The notes under the pieces are model-generated. The model worked only from the letters and a program-made list of their open reading frames with translations. It had not been told where the DNA came from and searched no databases. From an uncultured Clostridia bacterium (GTDB lineage: Bacteria > Bacillota > Clostridia > Oscillospirales > Acutalibacteraceae), in the NCBI GenBank assembly GCA_946566955.1, contig CAMNXD010000003.1:1-64000 (forward strand): a stretch of DNA of 64,000 nt, written 5' to 3'. This document shows positions 26,989 through 36,373 of this stretch, piece after piece (positions within the stretch are counted from its first letter, which is position 1; every line of letters starts with the position of its first letter). A program made the translations under genes and the position numbers.

Positions 26989-27957
26989 TTAAATATCCCA
27001 GATACATTTTTCTATTTTTTCGTTTTCTGAATTAGGAGAGGGCATACCCAAATTTATAAAGAGTTCTCTTGCGGCACTATATCCCATTTTTCGTTGACGG
27101 TTATTCATAGCGGCAACTTCTATAATAATAGCTAAATTTCTTCCCGGACGCACAGGTATATCAATATAAGGAACTTTAACTCCTAGAATTTCTGTATACA
27201 CGCATTCTGCGCCCATTCTATCGTATTCTTTATTAGCTTGCCAAACTCCTAAATTTACTACCATGTCTATAGTTTCTGTTAATTTAACGGCTCCTATTCC
27301 AAATATTCTTCTTGCATTTATTATTCCTATGCCACGAACTTCTATAAAATGTCGTACGTTTTCTGGCGCCGAACCGACTAAAGTGTTTTTAGGTATTTTT
27401 CTTATTTCAACAAGATCGTCCGAAACGAGTTTATGACCTCTTTTTAGAAGCTCTATAGCAGTTTCGCTTTTACCAACTCCACTTTCTCCAACTAAAAGTA
27501 TACCTTCGCCATGTATGTTCATAAGTCCGCCGGAGCGGGTAATTCTTGGTGCGAGATGGAGATTTAAAAATGGAGTAAGTTCATTTGTAACTTCTGATGA
27601 CGTATCCTTTGAGAGGATTATAGGTATATTATATTTTTCGGCCACGGCTATAATTTCTTTGCGAGGCTTAATGCTGTGCGTTATAATTAAAACAGGGGGG
27701 CTTAAAGAGAGAACTGCTTCAACAGATTTATAAATTTCTTCTGATGTCAAGGTGGAAAGGAAATGATTTTCGCTTTCTCCCATAATTATTATACGAGTAT
27801 TATCGAAATGCTCTAAAGAACCAATTAATTCAAGTCCCATACGATTAATATTTCTAGACTTTATTTTTACATCATTAGGGTTTTTAGGCATTAGTGCTAT
27901 GTCGAAGGACATCTCTTTCATAACGTCAGATAGTTTTATATAAAATTCTTCAGACAT
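26989..27957 (-). CDS. hprK: HPr kinase/phosphorylase
   Basis: 322 residues. Walker A GESGVGKSETAIELLKRGH (about 157-175), LVSDD, and the signature EVRGIGIINARRIFG (about 206-220). It phosphorylates Ser46 of HPr for carbon catabolite control and can also dephosphorylate it. AAAGGAG precedes the ATG by about 12 bases. Its retention suggests sugar-dependent regulation remains. Confidence 0.95.
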   Translation of the reverse strand: MSEEFYIKLSDVMKEMSFDIALMPKNPNDVKIKSRNINRMGLELIGSLEHFDNTRIIIMGESENHFLSTLTSEEIYKSVEAVLSLSPPVLIITHSIKPRKEIIAVAEKYNIPIILSKDTSSEVTNELTPFLNLHLAPRITRSGGLMNIHGEGILLVGESGVGKSETAIELLKRGHKLVSDDLVEIRKIPKNTLVGSAPENVRHFIEVRGIGIINARRIFGIGAVKLTETIDMVVNLGVWQANKEYDRMGAECVYTEILGVKVPYIDIPVRPGRNLAIIIEVAAMNNRQRKMGYSAARELFINLGMPSPNSENEKIEKCIWDI

Positions 27958-28018
27958 ATTTATAATTACTCCTTTCTGAAAATAACAAAAAATTTATAAC
28001 TTCTTGGGTTTCTGGGCT

Positions 28019-28651
28019 TTATAGGCCATTATAGTAATTGCATACTTTTTTTAGCGTGCAATATTGGCATAATGGTCTTCTTGCTCTGCATATTTCTCTT
28101 CCGTGCAAAACTACTCTATGGCAAAATGCTATAGACTCGTCTTCGGGAACTATTTCTTTCATAAGATACTCAATTTTTGCGGGATCTTTTAGTTTGTGAA
28201 AGCCAAGCCGTTTTGTAACTCGTGCAAAGTGAGTGTCCACTATGATTCCTGGTTTTCCGTAAATTTCTCCGAGGACTAAATTCGCCGTTTTTCTTCCAAT
28301 ACCAGGTAAAGAACTTAAATTTTTTATGTCCTTTGGAATTCTTCCATTAAAACTTTCTATTATTCTTCTGCACATTTGAACTATACTTTGCGATTTTACT
28401 TTATAAAGTCCACAGGGTTTTATGTAATTAGCAACTTCATCAACATCCGCAAGAGCGAAGTCTTCGATAGTTTGGAATCTTGAAAATAAAGCTGGAGTTA
28501 CTAAATTTACTCTTTTATCAGTACATTGAGCAGAAAGCCGGGCACAGATTAAAAGTTGTAAAGGTGAATTATATATAAGTGCACACTTGGCCTCAGGATA
28601 ATTTTTGGAAAGGAGGTCTATAACTACTAAGATTTTTTCTTTTACGTCCAT
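28019..28651 (-). CDS. nth: Endonuclease III (base-excision repair glycosylase/lyase)
   Basis: 210 residues. The helix-hairpin-helix LPGIGRKTANLVLG carries the catalytic Lys, followed by the catalytic Asp in VDTHFARV. Four Cys near the C-terminus (C-x6-C-x2-C-x5-C in CRARRPLCQYCTLKKVC) bind the 4Fe-4S cluster. It removes oxidised pyrimidines. It begins the minus-strand series nth-hprK-PHP-murB-whiA. Confidence 0.96.
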   Translation of the reverse strand: MDVKEKILVVIDLLSKNYPEAKCALIYNSPLQLLICARLSAQCTDKRVNLVTPALFSRFQTIEDFALADVDEVANYIKPCGLYKVKSQSIVQMCRRIIESFNGRIPKDIKNLSSLPGIGRKTANLVLGEIYGKPGIIVDTHFARVTKRLGFHKLKDPAKIEYLMKEIVPEDESIAFCHRVVLHGREICRARRPLCQYCTLKKVCNYYNGL

Positions 28652-28813
28652 AATTTTACCTACACTAAAAAAATTTTAAAATGAATAAATCTAGGATACC
28701 ATTTTTTAACTCAATAATCAATTGATTTAAGTAAGTACATGCACAAAGTGGCCTGAATTTACATATTTTAATTAAGGTCAAACACGGAAACCTAAATTAA
28801 GTTGGGTGATTAA

Positions 28814-29500
28814 ATGTATTTTTTCAGTTTTTTCGAGTCTATTCTTAGTTTACCGTTTATAATACTGCATGTTGTTTCAAAAAATTCTTTCCCCAAGCCG
28901 CTTTCTAAAAAAGAAGAGCTTAAATACATAACTTTACTTCGCCATGGGGATAAAGTTGCTAAAAACAAGTTAATAAAGCATAACTTAAGGCTCGTTGCTC
29001 ACATTTCAAAGAAATATCATCTAAGAGGAAGTGAAATGGATGATTTAATTTCAATAGGAACCATTGGCCTTATTAAAGCTGTAAACACTTTTAACCCCGA
29101 CAAAGGCGTAAGACTTTCGAGCTATTCTGCTCGCTGCATTGAAAATGAGATTTTAATGCACTTTCGAAATATTAATAAATCAGCTTTGGACATTTCCATT
29201 GATGAACCCATAGAAACAGATAAAAATGGGAATATTTTAACTCTTATGGATACTATTGCTTGTGACGAATCCATAGCGGATAAAATTGACGTCAAGATGG
29301 ACATTCAAAAACTAAAAAAAAATATCTTAAAGCTTTTAGGACCTCGAGAAAGAACTATTATATGTTTAAGATATGGCTTGGGTGGCGGCAAATGTTTACC
29401 GCAGCGTGAGGTTGCAGAAAAACTTAAAATTTCCAGGTCTTACGTTTCTAGATTAGAAAAGAAATCGATTAAGATTTTAAAAGATTCTTTTGTCAATTAA
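28814..29500 (+). CDS. sigK: Late mother-cell sporulation sigma factor, pro-sigma-K
   Basis: 228 residues. A hydrophobic N-terminal pro-sequence (about 1-22) leads into NSFPKPLSKKEE, the typical pro-sigma-K junction cut by SpoIVFB. Region 2 has NLRLVAHISKKY, DLISIGTIGLIKA and FNPDKGVRLSSYSARCIENEIL. Region 4 has LGPRERTIICLRYGLGGG and the helix-turn-helix LPQREVAEKLKISRSYVSRLEK. The gene is continuous, with no skin-type insertion. It controls late spore-coat genes in the mother cell. A terminator follows. Confidence 0.93.
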   Translation: MYFFSFFESILSLPFIILHVVSKNSFPKPLSKKEELKYITLLRHGDKVAKNKLIKHNLRLVAHISKKYHLRGSEMDDLISIGTIGLIKAVNTFNPDKGVRLSSYSARCIENEILMHFRNINKSALDISIDEPIETDKNGNILTLMDTIACDESIADKIDVKMDIQKLKKNILKLLGPRERTIICLRYGLGGGKCLPQREVAEKLKISRSYVSRLEKKSIKILKDSFVN

Positions 29501-29524
29501 TTCTTTAAACTGATATATATAAAT

Positions 29525-29545
29525 AAGGAGGAACATTTCCTCCTT
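29525..29545. terminator. Bidirectional terminator between sigK and the 664-residue gene
   Basis: Perfect nine-base stem AAGGAGGAA (29525-29533) / TTCCTCCTT (29537-29545), loop CAT, followed on the plus strand by GAATTTTT. Confidence 0.8.
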
Positions 29546-29565
29546 GAATTTTTATAAATTTAGAT

Positions 29566-31560
29566 TTATTTTTTCTTTTTGGCTAATTTTTTTTCTTCTC
29601 TAGCCTTCCTTTTGGCTTCTTTTTTTTCTGCTTTTTTCGCTTCCTTTTCGGCTTTCTGTCTGACTTTTTCTCCTTCAGCCCTCTTTTTAGCTGCTTTTTC
29701 TTCTTCCTTTTTAGCTTCTTTTTGAGCTTTCTCTTCTTCTCTAGCTTTCTTTTTCGTTTCGTCGTTTTCTTGTTTAACTTCTTTATCTATTTCTTCATAA
29801 ATTTCAGAAAAAATCTTTTTACGAATAGTTTCGATCTTTTCATCGTTTAAATTTTTGTTTAGACCTAGTTCCTCAAAAGCATCTAAAGCGTTTAAGATTT
29901 TAGTGTTTTGATCTGCATCAAGTACGAGAGAAGGACCTCTTGGTTTAGTTTCCCAATTACCTTTAGATAGAAGTTTTTGTAGCGTGTTCCAATCTAAACT
30001 TAGCGCCGTTTTATCAATGTTGCTTTCGTCGTTGTTTTTAATCGACTGCAGAAGTGCACTAAATTGGAATAGAACGGAAGCTTGATTTTCGAATTTTTCT
30101 TCAATTGATTTAAGTTTATTACTATTTTTAATATTACTTGTTCCAGAAAGCGGACGTTTGATTTTTATGATATTTTCTATAATTTGAGGTATTGCATCTT
30201 TATATTTTGTATAATTTTTATCTGGATGCTTTTTTTCGAATGCTTCTAGCATTTTATTTGCTGCTTTTTCGGGATTATCCATATTCTCATGAAATATAAT
30301 AATAAGCTTTGCAATGACATCTCCAGTTTTATATATTGCTTTTAAAAATGGATCGTATTTTTTATCGTAAAGAGGTTCTATAATTACATTTGCGGCTTCT
30401 ATTTGTTTCTTATCTAAACTCACAGAAGGTTTTTTCCCCTTTGATATAGAATCTCTTATAGCGAGGAAGTCTTTAATTGTCTCTTCAAGAATTTGATAAT
30501 CGTTTTCTTTTATGTGATAATTTTTATGGAGGTTACATATAGGAATATAGTCTTCTGCATTACCTGATATCTTCGGTGATATTATATCTTGTAATTTCTT
30601 GCCCAATTCTGATTTTCTGTTAAATGGGTTACTATATAAGTCAACACTTGACTTTATACTTGTCGAGCTTATGTTATTAAGTTCTGAGATAAAGTTTATA
30701 ATGCGGATACTAGTATTAACATTAACTGTTTGAGTAGGTAAAATGAAATCGATATAATGTGCCCATTTACTAATATCAGAATTGCTCTGTTCAGATGTGA
30801 GATTAAATGAGGGTAAATGATTGAACCCAGGCCAGCCGTCGTTTTGAAATTGGGATATATCATTTTGCGTAAGAGATATTCTTTTATTTCCAGCTATATT
30901 TTTTACTTTTTCGCAAAATAATAGAATTGAGTCTTTATATTCGAGAAACTTAAAGCCAAAGTCGTTTTGGTTATTAATAACATAGTCTACAAATTCTGAC
31001 AAATGTTTAATATAAATGTCCATTTGAGCATCTATAAGTTTTTTAACTTTATTATAAATGCTATTATAGTCAGCTTCAATTTTTTTAGTTATGTTTTCTT
31101 CAATTTTGTCTCGAGTTGCCGTGCTCGTGGATTCCCAATTATTTAAATTATTTGCAGTTTGTTGTGGATCTTTAATTTCTTTTATTTCATTAAGAACTTT
31201 TTTAAAGGGTTTATTCCATTCTTCGCATGCTTCCTTTCCATACAGTTCTATTTTTTTAGTAAACTGTTGAAGGTCTGGAAGGTTTTCTTTTTTTATTTGA
31301 TGTATTATCTGAGCAATGTTATTTATATTCTTCAAGTGATTATAGTACGTTACAGCAGCTTGGTTTATATTTTCCACTAATTTTTTAAGAAATTCATTAT
31401 AAGTTTTTATGCTTTTATCTTTTTTATTATTTATATCTCTGTAGTACTTTCTATTTGTACCTACTCTACTTTTAATACTGAGTTTAAGCTGTCTAGTAAT
31501 CTCCGAAAAGGAGTGGGTATTTTTAATTAAAAAATCTTTATTTAATTTTATGATGTCCAT
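29566..31560 (-). CDS. Unrecognised 664-residue helical protein with Lys/Glu/Ala-rich tail
   Basis: I do not recognise this protein. It has no signal peptide or membrane helix. The sequence is largely charged and helical with many Lys, Asn and Ile. The last roughly 65 residues are an uninterrupted run of Lys, Glu, Ala and Arg in blocks such as KKAREEEKAQKEAKKEEEK, ending in KKLAKKKK, which should form a long single helix. GGAGG precedes the ATG, and terminator or promoter sequences isolate it as a single-gene unit. The size, novelty and host-associated setting make a secreted or injected effector possible, but nothing in the sequence proves that. A cytoplasmic structural role is the main alternative. 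Confidence 0.6.
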   Translation of the reverse strand: MDIIKLNKDFLIKNTHSFSEITRQLKLSIKSRVGTNRKYYRDINNKKDKSIKTYNEFLKKLVENINQAAVTYYNHLKNINNIAQIIHQIKKENLPDLQQFTKKIELYGKEACEEWNKPFKKVLNEIKEIKDPQQTANNLNNWESTSTATRDKIEENITKKIEADYNSIYNKVKKLIDAQMDIYIKHLSEFVDYVINNQNDFGFKFLEYKDSILLFCEKVKNIAGNKRISLTQNDISQFQNDGWPGFNHLPSFNLTSEQSNSDISKWAHYIDFILPTQTVNVNTSIRIINFISELNNISSTSIKSSVDLYSNPFNRKSELGKKLQDIISPKISGNAEDYIPICNLHKNYHIKENDYQILEETIKDFLAIRDSISKGKKPSVSLDKKQIEAANVIIEPLYDKKYDPFLKAIYKTGDVIAKLIIIFHENMDNPEKAANKMLEAFEKKHPDKNYTKYKDAIPQIIENIIKIKRPLSGTSNIKNSNKLKSIEEKFENQASVLFQFSALLQSIKNNDESNIDKTALSLDWNTLQKLLSKGNWETKPRGPSLVLDADQNTKILNALDAFEELGLNKNLNDEKIETIRKKIFSEIYEEIDKEVKQENDETKKKAREEEKAQKEAKKEEEKAAKKRAEGEKVRQKAEKEAKKAEKKEAKRKAREEKKLAKKKK

Positions 31561-31744
31561 GGTATTTCCTCCTTCAAGTTAAGATTAGACTTATTTATCT
31601 AAGTTATAAGTGGCAGTTAGATACTTAAGAATTATAAAAGTTTCTTGAAGCTATCAAATTATCGCCTCTTTCTGAGATTAATATTTATATTATACATATT
31701 GCAAAGTTATTTGTCAATAAAATAATTAATTTTAACGATAATAA

Positions 31745-31773
31745 TTGTAAGATGTGGATTCTTATGGTATAAT
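31745..31773 (+). promoter_or_regulatory. Sigma-A-type promoter for asnB
   Basis: TTGTAA (31745-31750), a 17-base spacer and a perfect TATAAT (31768-31773). The rest of the 250-base gap (31561-31811) shows nothing else clear. Confidence 0.7.
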
Positions 31774-31811
31774 AATAAAAACAAAATAAGAGTTTTATGG
31801 AGGAAGATTAA

Positions 31812-33650
31812 ATGTGCGGAATTGTTGGATTTACTGGTGAAGTAATTGAAAAGTCAAAAGTGATTGAAACCATGGCCGAAATAATTACTTATAGAGGGCC
31901 CGACGATTCTGGATTTTTTATAGATAAGGATATTTCCATGGGATTTAGAAGATTAAGTATAATAGACGTTGAGGGCGGCGAGCAGCCTATTTACAATGAG
32001 TCTAACACTTTAGTTTTAACTTTTAACGGTGAAATTTATAATTATCGTTTGCTAAGAGAAGAACTAGTTAATTGCGGCCATACGTTTTACACTAAAACAG
32101 ATTCTGAAGTTTTAATTCATGGATATGAAGAGTGGGGCGAAGAAGTTGTTAAAAGGCTTAGAGGGATGTTTGCGTTTGCCATTTGGGATAGAAAAAATAA
32201 ATCTCTTTTTTTAGCTAGGGATCCTTTTGGAATAAAACCTCTTCATTGGGCAAAAACTGGAGAAAATTTTTTGTATGGTTCTGAAATAAAAAGCTTACTT
32301 GTATTTCCAAGTTTAAAGCGAGAACTAAATTTTAAAGCTTTAGATAATTATCTTTCTTTTCAGTATGCTGTACCTCCCGAAACCTTTTTCAAGGGTATAT
32401 ACTGCTTAATGCCAGGTCACACGCTTACTTATGCTGACGGAAATATAAATATTAAACGTTATTTCGAGGCTTCTTTCAATATTGAGGAAAATATGAATGC
32501 TCAAAAGGCAGAAGATGAAATCGAAAAAGTTTTTAGTGAATCGGTTGAAGTTCATAGAATCAGCGACGTTGAAGTGGGCTGCTTTCTCTCAAGCGGTGTG
32601 GATTCAAGTTATGTTTCTTCATATTTTGAAGGTCAGAAAGCTTTTACAGTTGGATTCGATTTCGGAGAAAAATATAATGAAATCAGTTGGGCACAAAATC
32701 TCTCCAAAAAAATAAATATAAACCATTATCATAAAGTTATATCTTCTGAAGAATTTTGGTCAGCTATAAAGAAAGTTCAGTATTATATGGATCAACCTTT
32801 AGCGGATCCTTCGTGTATTGCTCTTTATTTTGTTTCAAAGCTTGCAAGCGAGCATGTTAAAGTTGTGCTTTCTGGGGAAGGAGCAGACGAGCTTTTTGGA
32901 GGCTATAATATTTATAATGAGCCTAATTCTTTTAAGCTTTATAAACGATTGCTTCCCTTAGGTGTACGTAAATTCTTAGCATCCCTTATGAAAAAAGTTC
33001 CTTTTCATTTTAAAGGCAAAAGCTTTATTATACGTGGAGAGCATGATGCTGAAGGTAAATACATAGGTAATGCATTTATGTTTTCTAAAGAGGACAAGCA
33101 AAAGCTGCTTAAAGATTCTAGTATAGCTAGTAGTCCTCATGAGGTATGCAGGAGTTTATACGAAAGATTTTCTTCATACGATGAAATCACTAAAATGCAA
33201 TGCATTGATATAAATATGTGGATGGTAGGAGATATACTTTTAAAAGCGGATAGAATGAGCATGGCAAATTCTCTGGAACTTAGAGTGCCATTTTTAGATA
33301 AAGAGGTTTTTGCAGTTGCTTCTAAGCTACCGACAGATTTAAGAGTTAACAAAGAAAACACTAAATATGCACTTCGTCAAGCGGCGAAAAGAAGACTTCC
33401 AAATGAATCGGCTCAGAAAAGAAAGCTGGGATTCCCTGTTCCTACGAGAGTGTGGCTTAAAGATGAAAAATACTATAATATCGTAAAAAAGGCGTTTCTA
33501 TCTGAAACTGCCGAGGAGTTTTTTAACTGCGAGGAATTAATTGCGCTTTTAGAAAATCATTATTTAGGAAAATGCGACAATAGCCGCAAGATATGGACGA
33601 TATATATATTTATTGTATGGTATGATATATATTTTAAAGAAATGAAATAG
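31812..33650 (+). CDS. asnB: Glutamine-hydrolysing asparagine synthetase B
   Basis: 612 residues. An N-terminal class II glutaminase with catalytic Cys2 (MCGIVGF), RGPDDSG, NGEIYNY and KTDSEV. The C-terminal synthetase has the pyrophosphate loop FLSSGVDSSY (about 258-267) and SGEGADELFGGY. Makes Asn from Asp, Gln and ATP. GGAGG precedes the ATG. It may begin a transcript with the two replication proteins downstream. Confidence 0.95.
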   Translation: MCGIVGFTGEVIEKSKVIETMAEIITYRGPDDSGFFIDKDISMGFRRLSIIDVEGGEQPIYNESNTLVLTFNGEIYNYRLLREELVNCGHTFYTKTDSEVLIHGYEEWGEEVVKRLRGMFAFAIWDRKNKSLFLARDPFGIKPLHWAKTGENFLYGSEIKSLLVFPSLKRELNFKALDNYLSFQYAVPPETFFKGIYCLMPGHTLTYADGNINIKRYFEASFNIEENMNAQKAEDEIEKVFSESVEVHRISDVEVGCFLSSGVDSSYVSSYFEGQKAFTVGFDFGEKYNEISWAQNLSKKININHYHKVISSEEFWSAIKKVQYYMDQPLADPSCIALYFVSKLASEHVKVVLSGEGADELFGGYNIYNEPNSFKLYKRLLPLGVRKFLASLMKKVPFHFKGKSFIIRGEHDAEGKYIGNAFMFSKEDKQKLLKDSSIASSPHEVCRSLYERFSSYDEITKMQCIDINMWMVGDILLKADRMSMANSLELRVPFLDKEVFAVASKLPTDLRVNKENTKYALRQAAKRRLPNESAQKRKLGFPVPTRVWLKDEKYYNIVKKAFLSETAEEFFNCEELIALLENHYLGKCDNSRKIWTIYIFIVWYDIYFKEMK

Positions 33651-33684
33651 ATTAAATTTAAAGTGCTTTTGGGGAGGAAAAGAG

Positions 33685-34662
33685 TTGGAGTATAAATTAA
33701 ATCTAGGCGATTGGAGCTGTACGTTTGCAATCCCTTGTAGTGTGGTAGATAAATATATAAGTACTGCTGATATAAATCAGCTGCGTGTACTCTTGTGGGT
33801 ACTTCGACATTCTGAAAGAAAAATTGATGCTCAAAAGGCTTGCATAGATTTAAATCTTACTCTTGAAGACTTTAGTAAAAGTTTTTCATACTGGCATAAA
33901 AAAGGGATTTTTTCAATTGAAGTTTCTCAAAACTTAAAGGAAAGCGAGGTAAAATCTGATTTTTTAGAATCTGAAAATGTTATTTCTGCTGAATTTCCAA
34001 AAGGAAGCAGTGTTAGATATCGCCGACCCGATGATTTATACGTATCTTCTAGAATCAAAGAATCTAAAGAAATAAGCTTACTTATGCGCGAAGCGGAAAT
34101 TATGCTTGGGCGTCCCATTTCAAAAGTTGACAGCGCAGTTTTAATTATGCTTCACGATAATGAAGGGCTTCCAGTAGATGTGATTTTAATGTTAATTCAG
34201 TATTCCACGAGTATAGGAAAATTTAATTTAAGGTACATAGAGCAAGTTGGAATGGGCTGGGCAACTGCAGGCATAGATAGTGTTGACAAAGCGGAAACCA
34301 AAATTAAAAGTTTGAATCATACTTCTTTTCTCTGGAGACGTTTTCAAATGCTTGTAGGACTAGATAGTCGCTCTTACACATCTTATGAAGAGAAAATAAT
34401 AACTAAGTGGTATGACGATTGGAAACTAAACGATGAACTTATAAAATATGCTTACGAGATTTGTGTAGACGTAAAAGGGAAATACGCAATTAGGTATATA
34501 GATGGGATTTTAAAAAAATGGTATGCACAAAAAATACATACAGTGCATCAAGCTAAGAGTTTTCAGGAGTCTTATAGACGTCAAAAACCTGACGTTAAAG
34601 CTATGGAAGTCTCGTATGACATTGAAGAGTATGAAAAATATAGTATTTTTAGCAATAAATAA
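33685..34662 (+). CDS. DnaD-domain replication-initiation protein
   Basis: 325 residues. The N-terminal part (about 1-80) looks like a winged-helix DnaD/DnaB module. The middle and C-terminal parts carry two DnaD-like helical repeats (LMREAEIMLGRPISKVDSAV and a later one with YEEKIITKWYDDW...YAYEICVD...YIDGILKKWY). Such proteins help load the replicative helicase. The next gene is the matching DnaC/DnaI-type loader. TTG start with GGGGAGG upstream. Confidence 0.85.
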   Translation: MEYKLNLGDWSCTFAIPCSVVDKYISTADINQLRVLLWVLRHSERKIDAQKACIDLNLTLEDFSKSFSYWHKKGIFSIEVSQNLKESEVKSDFLESENVISAEFPKGSSVRYRRPDDLYVSSRIKESKEISLLMREAEIMLGRPISKVDSAVLIMLHDNEGLPVDVILMLIQYSTSIGKFNLRYIEQVGMGWATAGIDSVDKAETKIKSLNHTSFLWRRFQMLVGLDSRSYTSYEEKIITKWYDDWKLNDELIKYAYEICVDVKGKYAIRYIDGILKKWYAQKIHTVHQAKSFQESYRRQKPDVKAMEVSYDIEEYEKYSIFSNK

Positions 34663-34683
34663 ATTTACTATGGTGGGAAACGT

Positions 34684-35688
34684 ATGAGTTATAGTCGAGA
34701 AGTATATGACAAAGTAGAAAAGAAGCTTTATAATATAAGGATAAAAGCAATTGAAGAATTAGAAAAAAAGAAAAAAATTTTTTATATTCGTTTTCCAAGG
34801 GCGAGAGAAATAGAAACGAGTTTAGCTTCGATTTCTATCGAAGCTGCTAAAGTAGTGATAAGAGGTGGAGACGTTAAAAAAACACTTTTGTACCTTAAGA
34901 AAAAAAGTAAAGATTTAAGAAACGAATTAGATTCTTTGTTAGCAAGCGCAAATTTGCCAAAAGATTTTTTAGAAATTAAATATAGCTGTAAGATTTGCAA
35001 GGATGAAGGTTTTAAAGATGGCAAAATGTGTGAATGCATGAAAAATTTTCTTAAAAGTGAAACTTATAAAAAGCTTAATGAAATGTCGCCTATAGGGAAA
35101 TCGTGCTTTGAGAATTTTTCACTTAACTATTATTCTCAATATTGCTTATCTTCTGCTGACCAGTCTCCTAGAGATCGAATGGAGCAAATTTTAGAATTTT
35201 GTAAGAATTATTCTAAGGAGTTCAGTAAAAGCTCTCCTGGTTTACTAATGACGGGAAATACCGGTTTAGGCAAAACTCATCTTTCGCTTGCAATTGCAAG
35301 TGAAGTCATAGCTAAAGGTTATAGCGTTATTTATAGTTCTATTCAAAACATCATTTCAGCAATGGAAAAAGAAAGATTTAGACCGGGAAACACAGAAACG
35401 TGTGAAGAACATCATTTTATAGAGTGTGATCTTTTAATTATAGATGATTTAGGAACTGAATTTTCCACGGCATTTTCTTGCTCTGCAATCTATGGAATTA
35501 TAAATTCACGCATTATGACAAATAAACCAACAATAATAAATACTAATCTTTCGATGAAAGAACTAGAAAAAAATTATAGCTCTCGTATAGTTTCAAGATT
35601 AATGGGAAATAATATTCGCTTGGAATTTTTAGGTTCGGATATAAGACAAAAACTTATGATAGATCATATAAAGAACCATAAAAAGTAA
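34684..35688 (+). CDS. DnaC/DnaI-type replicative helicase loader ATPase
   Basis: 334 residues. An N-terminal helical region and a zinc-finger-like cluster (CKICKDEGF...CEC, about 101-117) precede an AAA+ domain with Walker A MTGNTGLGKTHL (about 194-205), Walker B LLIIDDLGTE (about 252-261) and a C-terminal SRIVSRLMG arginine-finger region. It loads DnaB helicase. Pairing with the DnaD-domain gene supports the call. Confidence 0.9.
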   Translation: MSYSREVYDKVEKKLYNIRIKAIEELEKKKKIFYIRFPRAREIETSLASISIEAAKVVIRGGDVKKTLLYLKKKSKDLRNELDSLLASANLPKDFLEIKYSCKICKDEGFKDGKMCECMKNFLKSETYKKLNEMSPIGKSCFENFSLNYYSQYCLSSADQSPRDRMEQILEFCKNYSKEFSKSSPGLLMTGNTGLGKTHLSLAIASEVIAKGYSVIYSSIQNIISAMEKERFRPGNTETCEEHHFIECDLLIIDDLGTEFSTAFSCSAIYGIINSRIMTNKPTIINTNLSMKELEKNYSSRIVSRLMGNNIRLEFLGSDIRQKLMIDHIKNHKK

Positions 35689-35781
35689 TATCGAGCTCTC
35701 ATATGGCAAATTTAACAAAAACTTGTTTATAAATCCCGGATTAATTATAGAGGTAATTTTATAAAAATTTATGATAAATAC

Positions 35782-35810
35782 TTGACATTGAATTCACTCA
35801 ATGTTATTAT
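35782..35810 (+). promoter_or_regulatory. Strong sigma-A promoter for the tRNA operon
   Basis: Perfect TTGACA (35782-35787), 17-base spacer and TATTAT (35805-35810). The spacer is flanked by an inverted repeat, ACATTGA (35785-35791) / TCAATGT (35798-35804). Confidence 0.8.
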
Positions 35811-35874
35811 CTAAACACTGGTGAGAGATTGACGAAAATAGAATGCGAATTAAATTTTTTGATAAAGATTTCTC

Positions 35875-35951
35875 GGGAGCATAGCTCAGTTGGTTAGAGC
35901 ACTTGCCTTACAAGCAAGGGGTCACAGGTTCGAGTCCTGTTGCTCCCACCA
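35875..35951 (+). tRNA. tRNA-Val (anticodon TAC)
   Basis: 77 bases including encoded CCA. The acceptor stem GGGAGCA pairs with TGCTCCC. The anticodon stem CTTGC/GCAAG encloses the loop CTTACAA, so the anticodon is TAC. The T arm has GGTTCGAGTCC. First of five tRNAs in a row. Confidence 0.97.
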
Positions 35952-35964
35952 GTTTGAAATTTTT

Positions 35965-36041
35965 GGCCCGGTAGTTCAGTTGGTTAGAACGCTAGCCTGT
36001 CACGCTAGAGGTCGACGGTTCGAGCCCGTTCCGGGTCGCCA
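35965..36041 (+). tRNA. tRNA-Asp (anticodon GTC)
   Basis: 77 bases with encoded CCA. Acceptor GGCCCGG/CCGGGTC contains one G-T pair. The anticodon loop CTGTCAC lies between GCTAG C and GCTAG-type stem bases, giving GTC. Confidence 0.96.
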
Positions 36042-36130
36042 GTATTCAAAAATCAAATTTTGGAATAAATTTATTTTTTTATTAATATAAATTTAGAAAA
36101 TAGGAATTTAAAAAATAAGGTAGTGTTGAT

Positions 36131-36206
36131 GCCTCTGTAGCTCAGTTGGTAGAGCAAAGGACTGAAAATCCTTGTGTCGATGGTTCGATTCCATCCGGAG
36201 GCACCA
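36131..36206 (+). tRNA. tRNA-Phe (anticodon GAA)
   Basis: 76 bases with encoded CCA. Acceptor GCCTCTG/CGGAGGC; anticodon stem AAGGA/TCCTT with loop CTGAAAA; T arm TGGTTCGATTCCA. Confidence 0.96.
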
Positions 36207-36210
36207 TAGT

Positions 36211-36286
36211 GCGGATGTAGCTCATCTGGTAGAGCGCCACCTTGCCAAGGTGGAGGTAGCGGGTTCGAGCCCCGTCATCCGCTCCA
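36211..36286 (+). tRNA. tRNA-Gly (anticodon GCC)
   Basis: 76 bases with encoded CCA. Acceptor GCGGATG/CATCCGC; anticodon stem CCACC/GGTGG with loop TTGCCAA; T arm GGGTTCGAGCCCC. Only four bases separate it from tRNA-Phe. Confidence 0.97.
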
Positions 36287-36298
36287 GTTTCATTTTAA

Positions 36299-36373
<75 letters not shown>

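Noticed and set aside
28814-29500. skin-like insertion splitting sigK
   Set aside because: The sigK frame runs uninterrupted from pro-sequence to the final helix-turn-helix.
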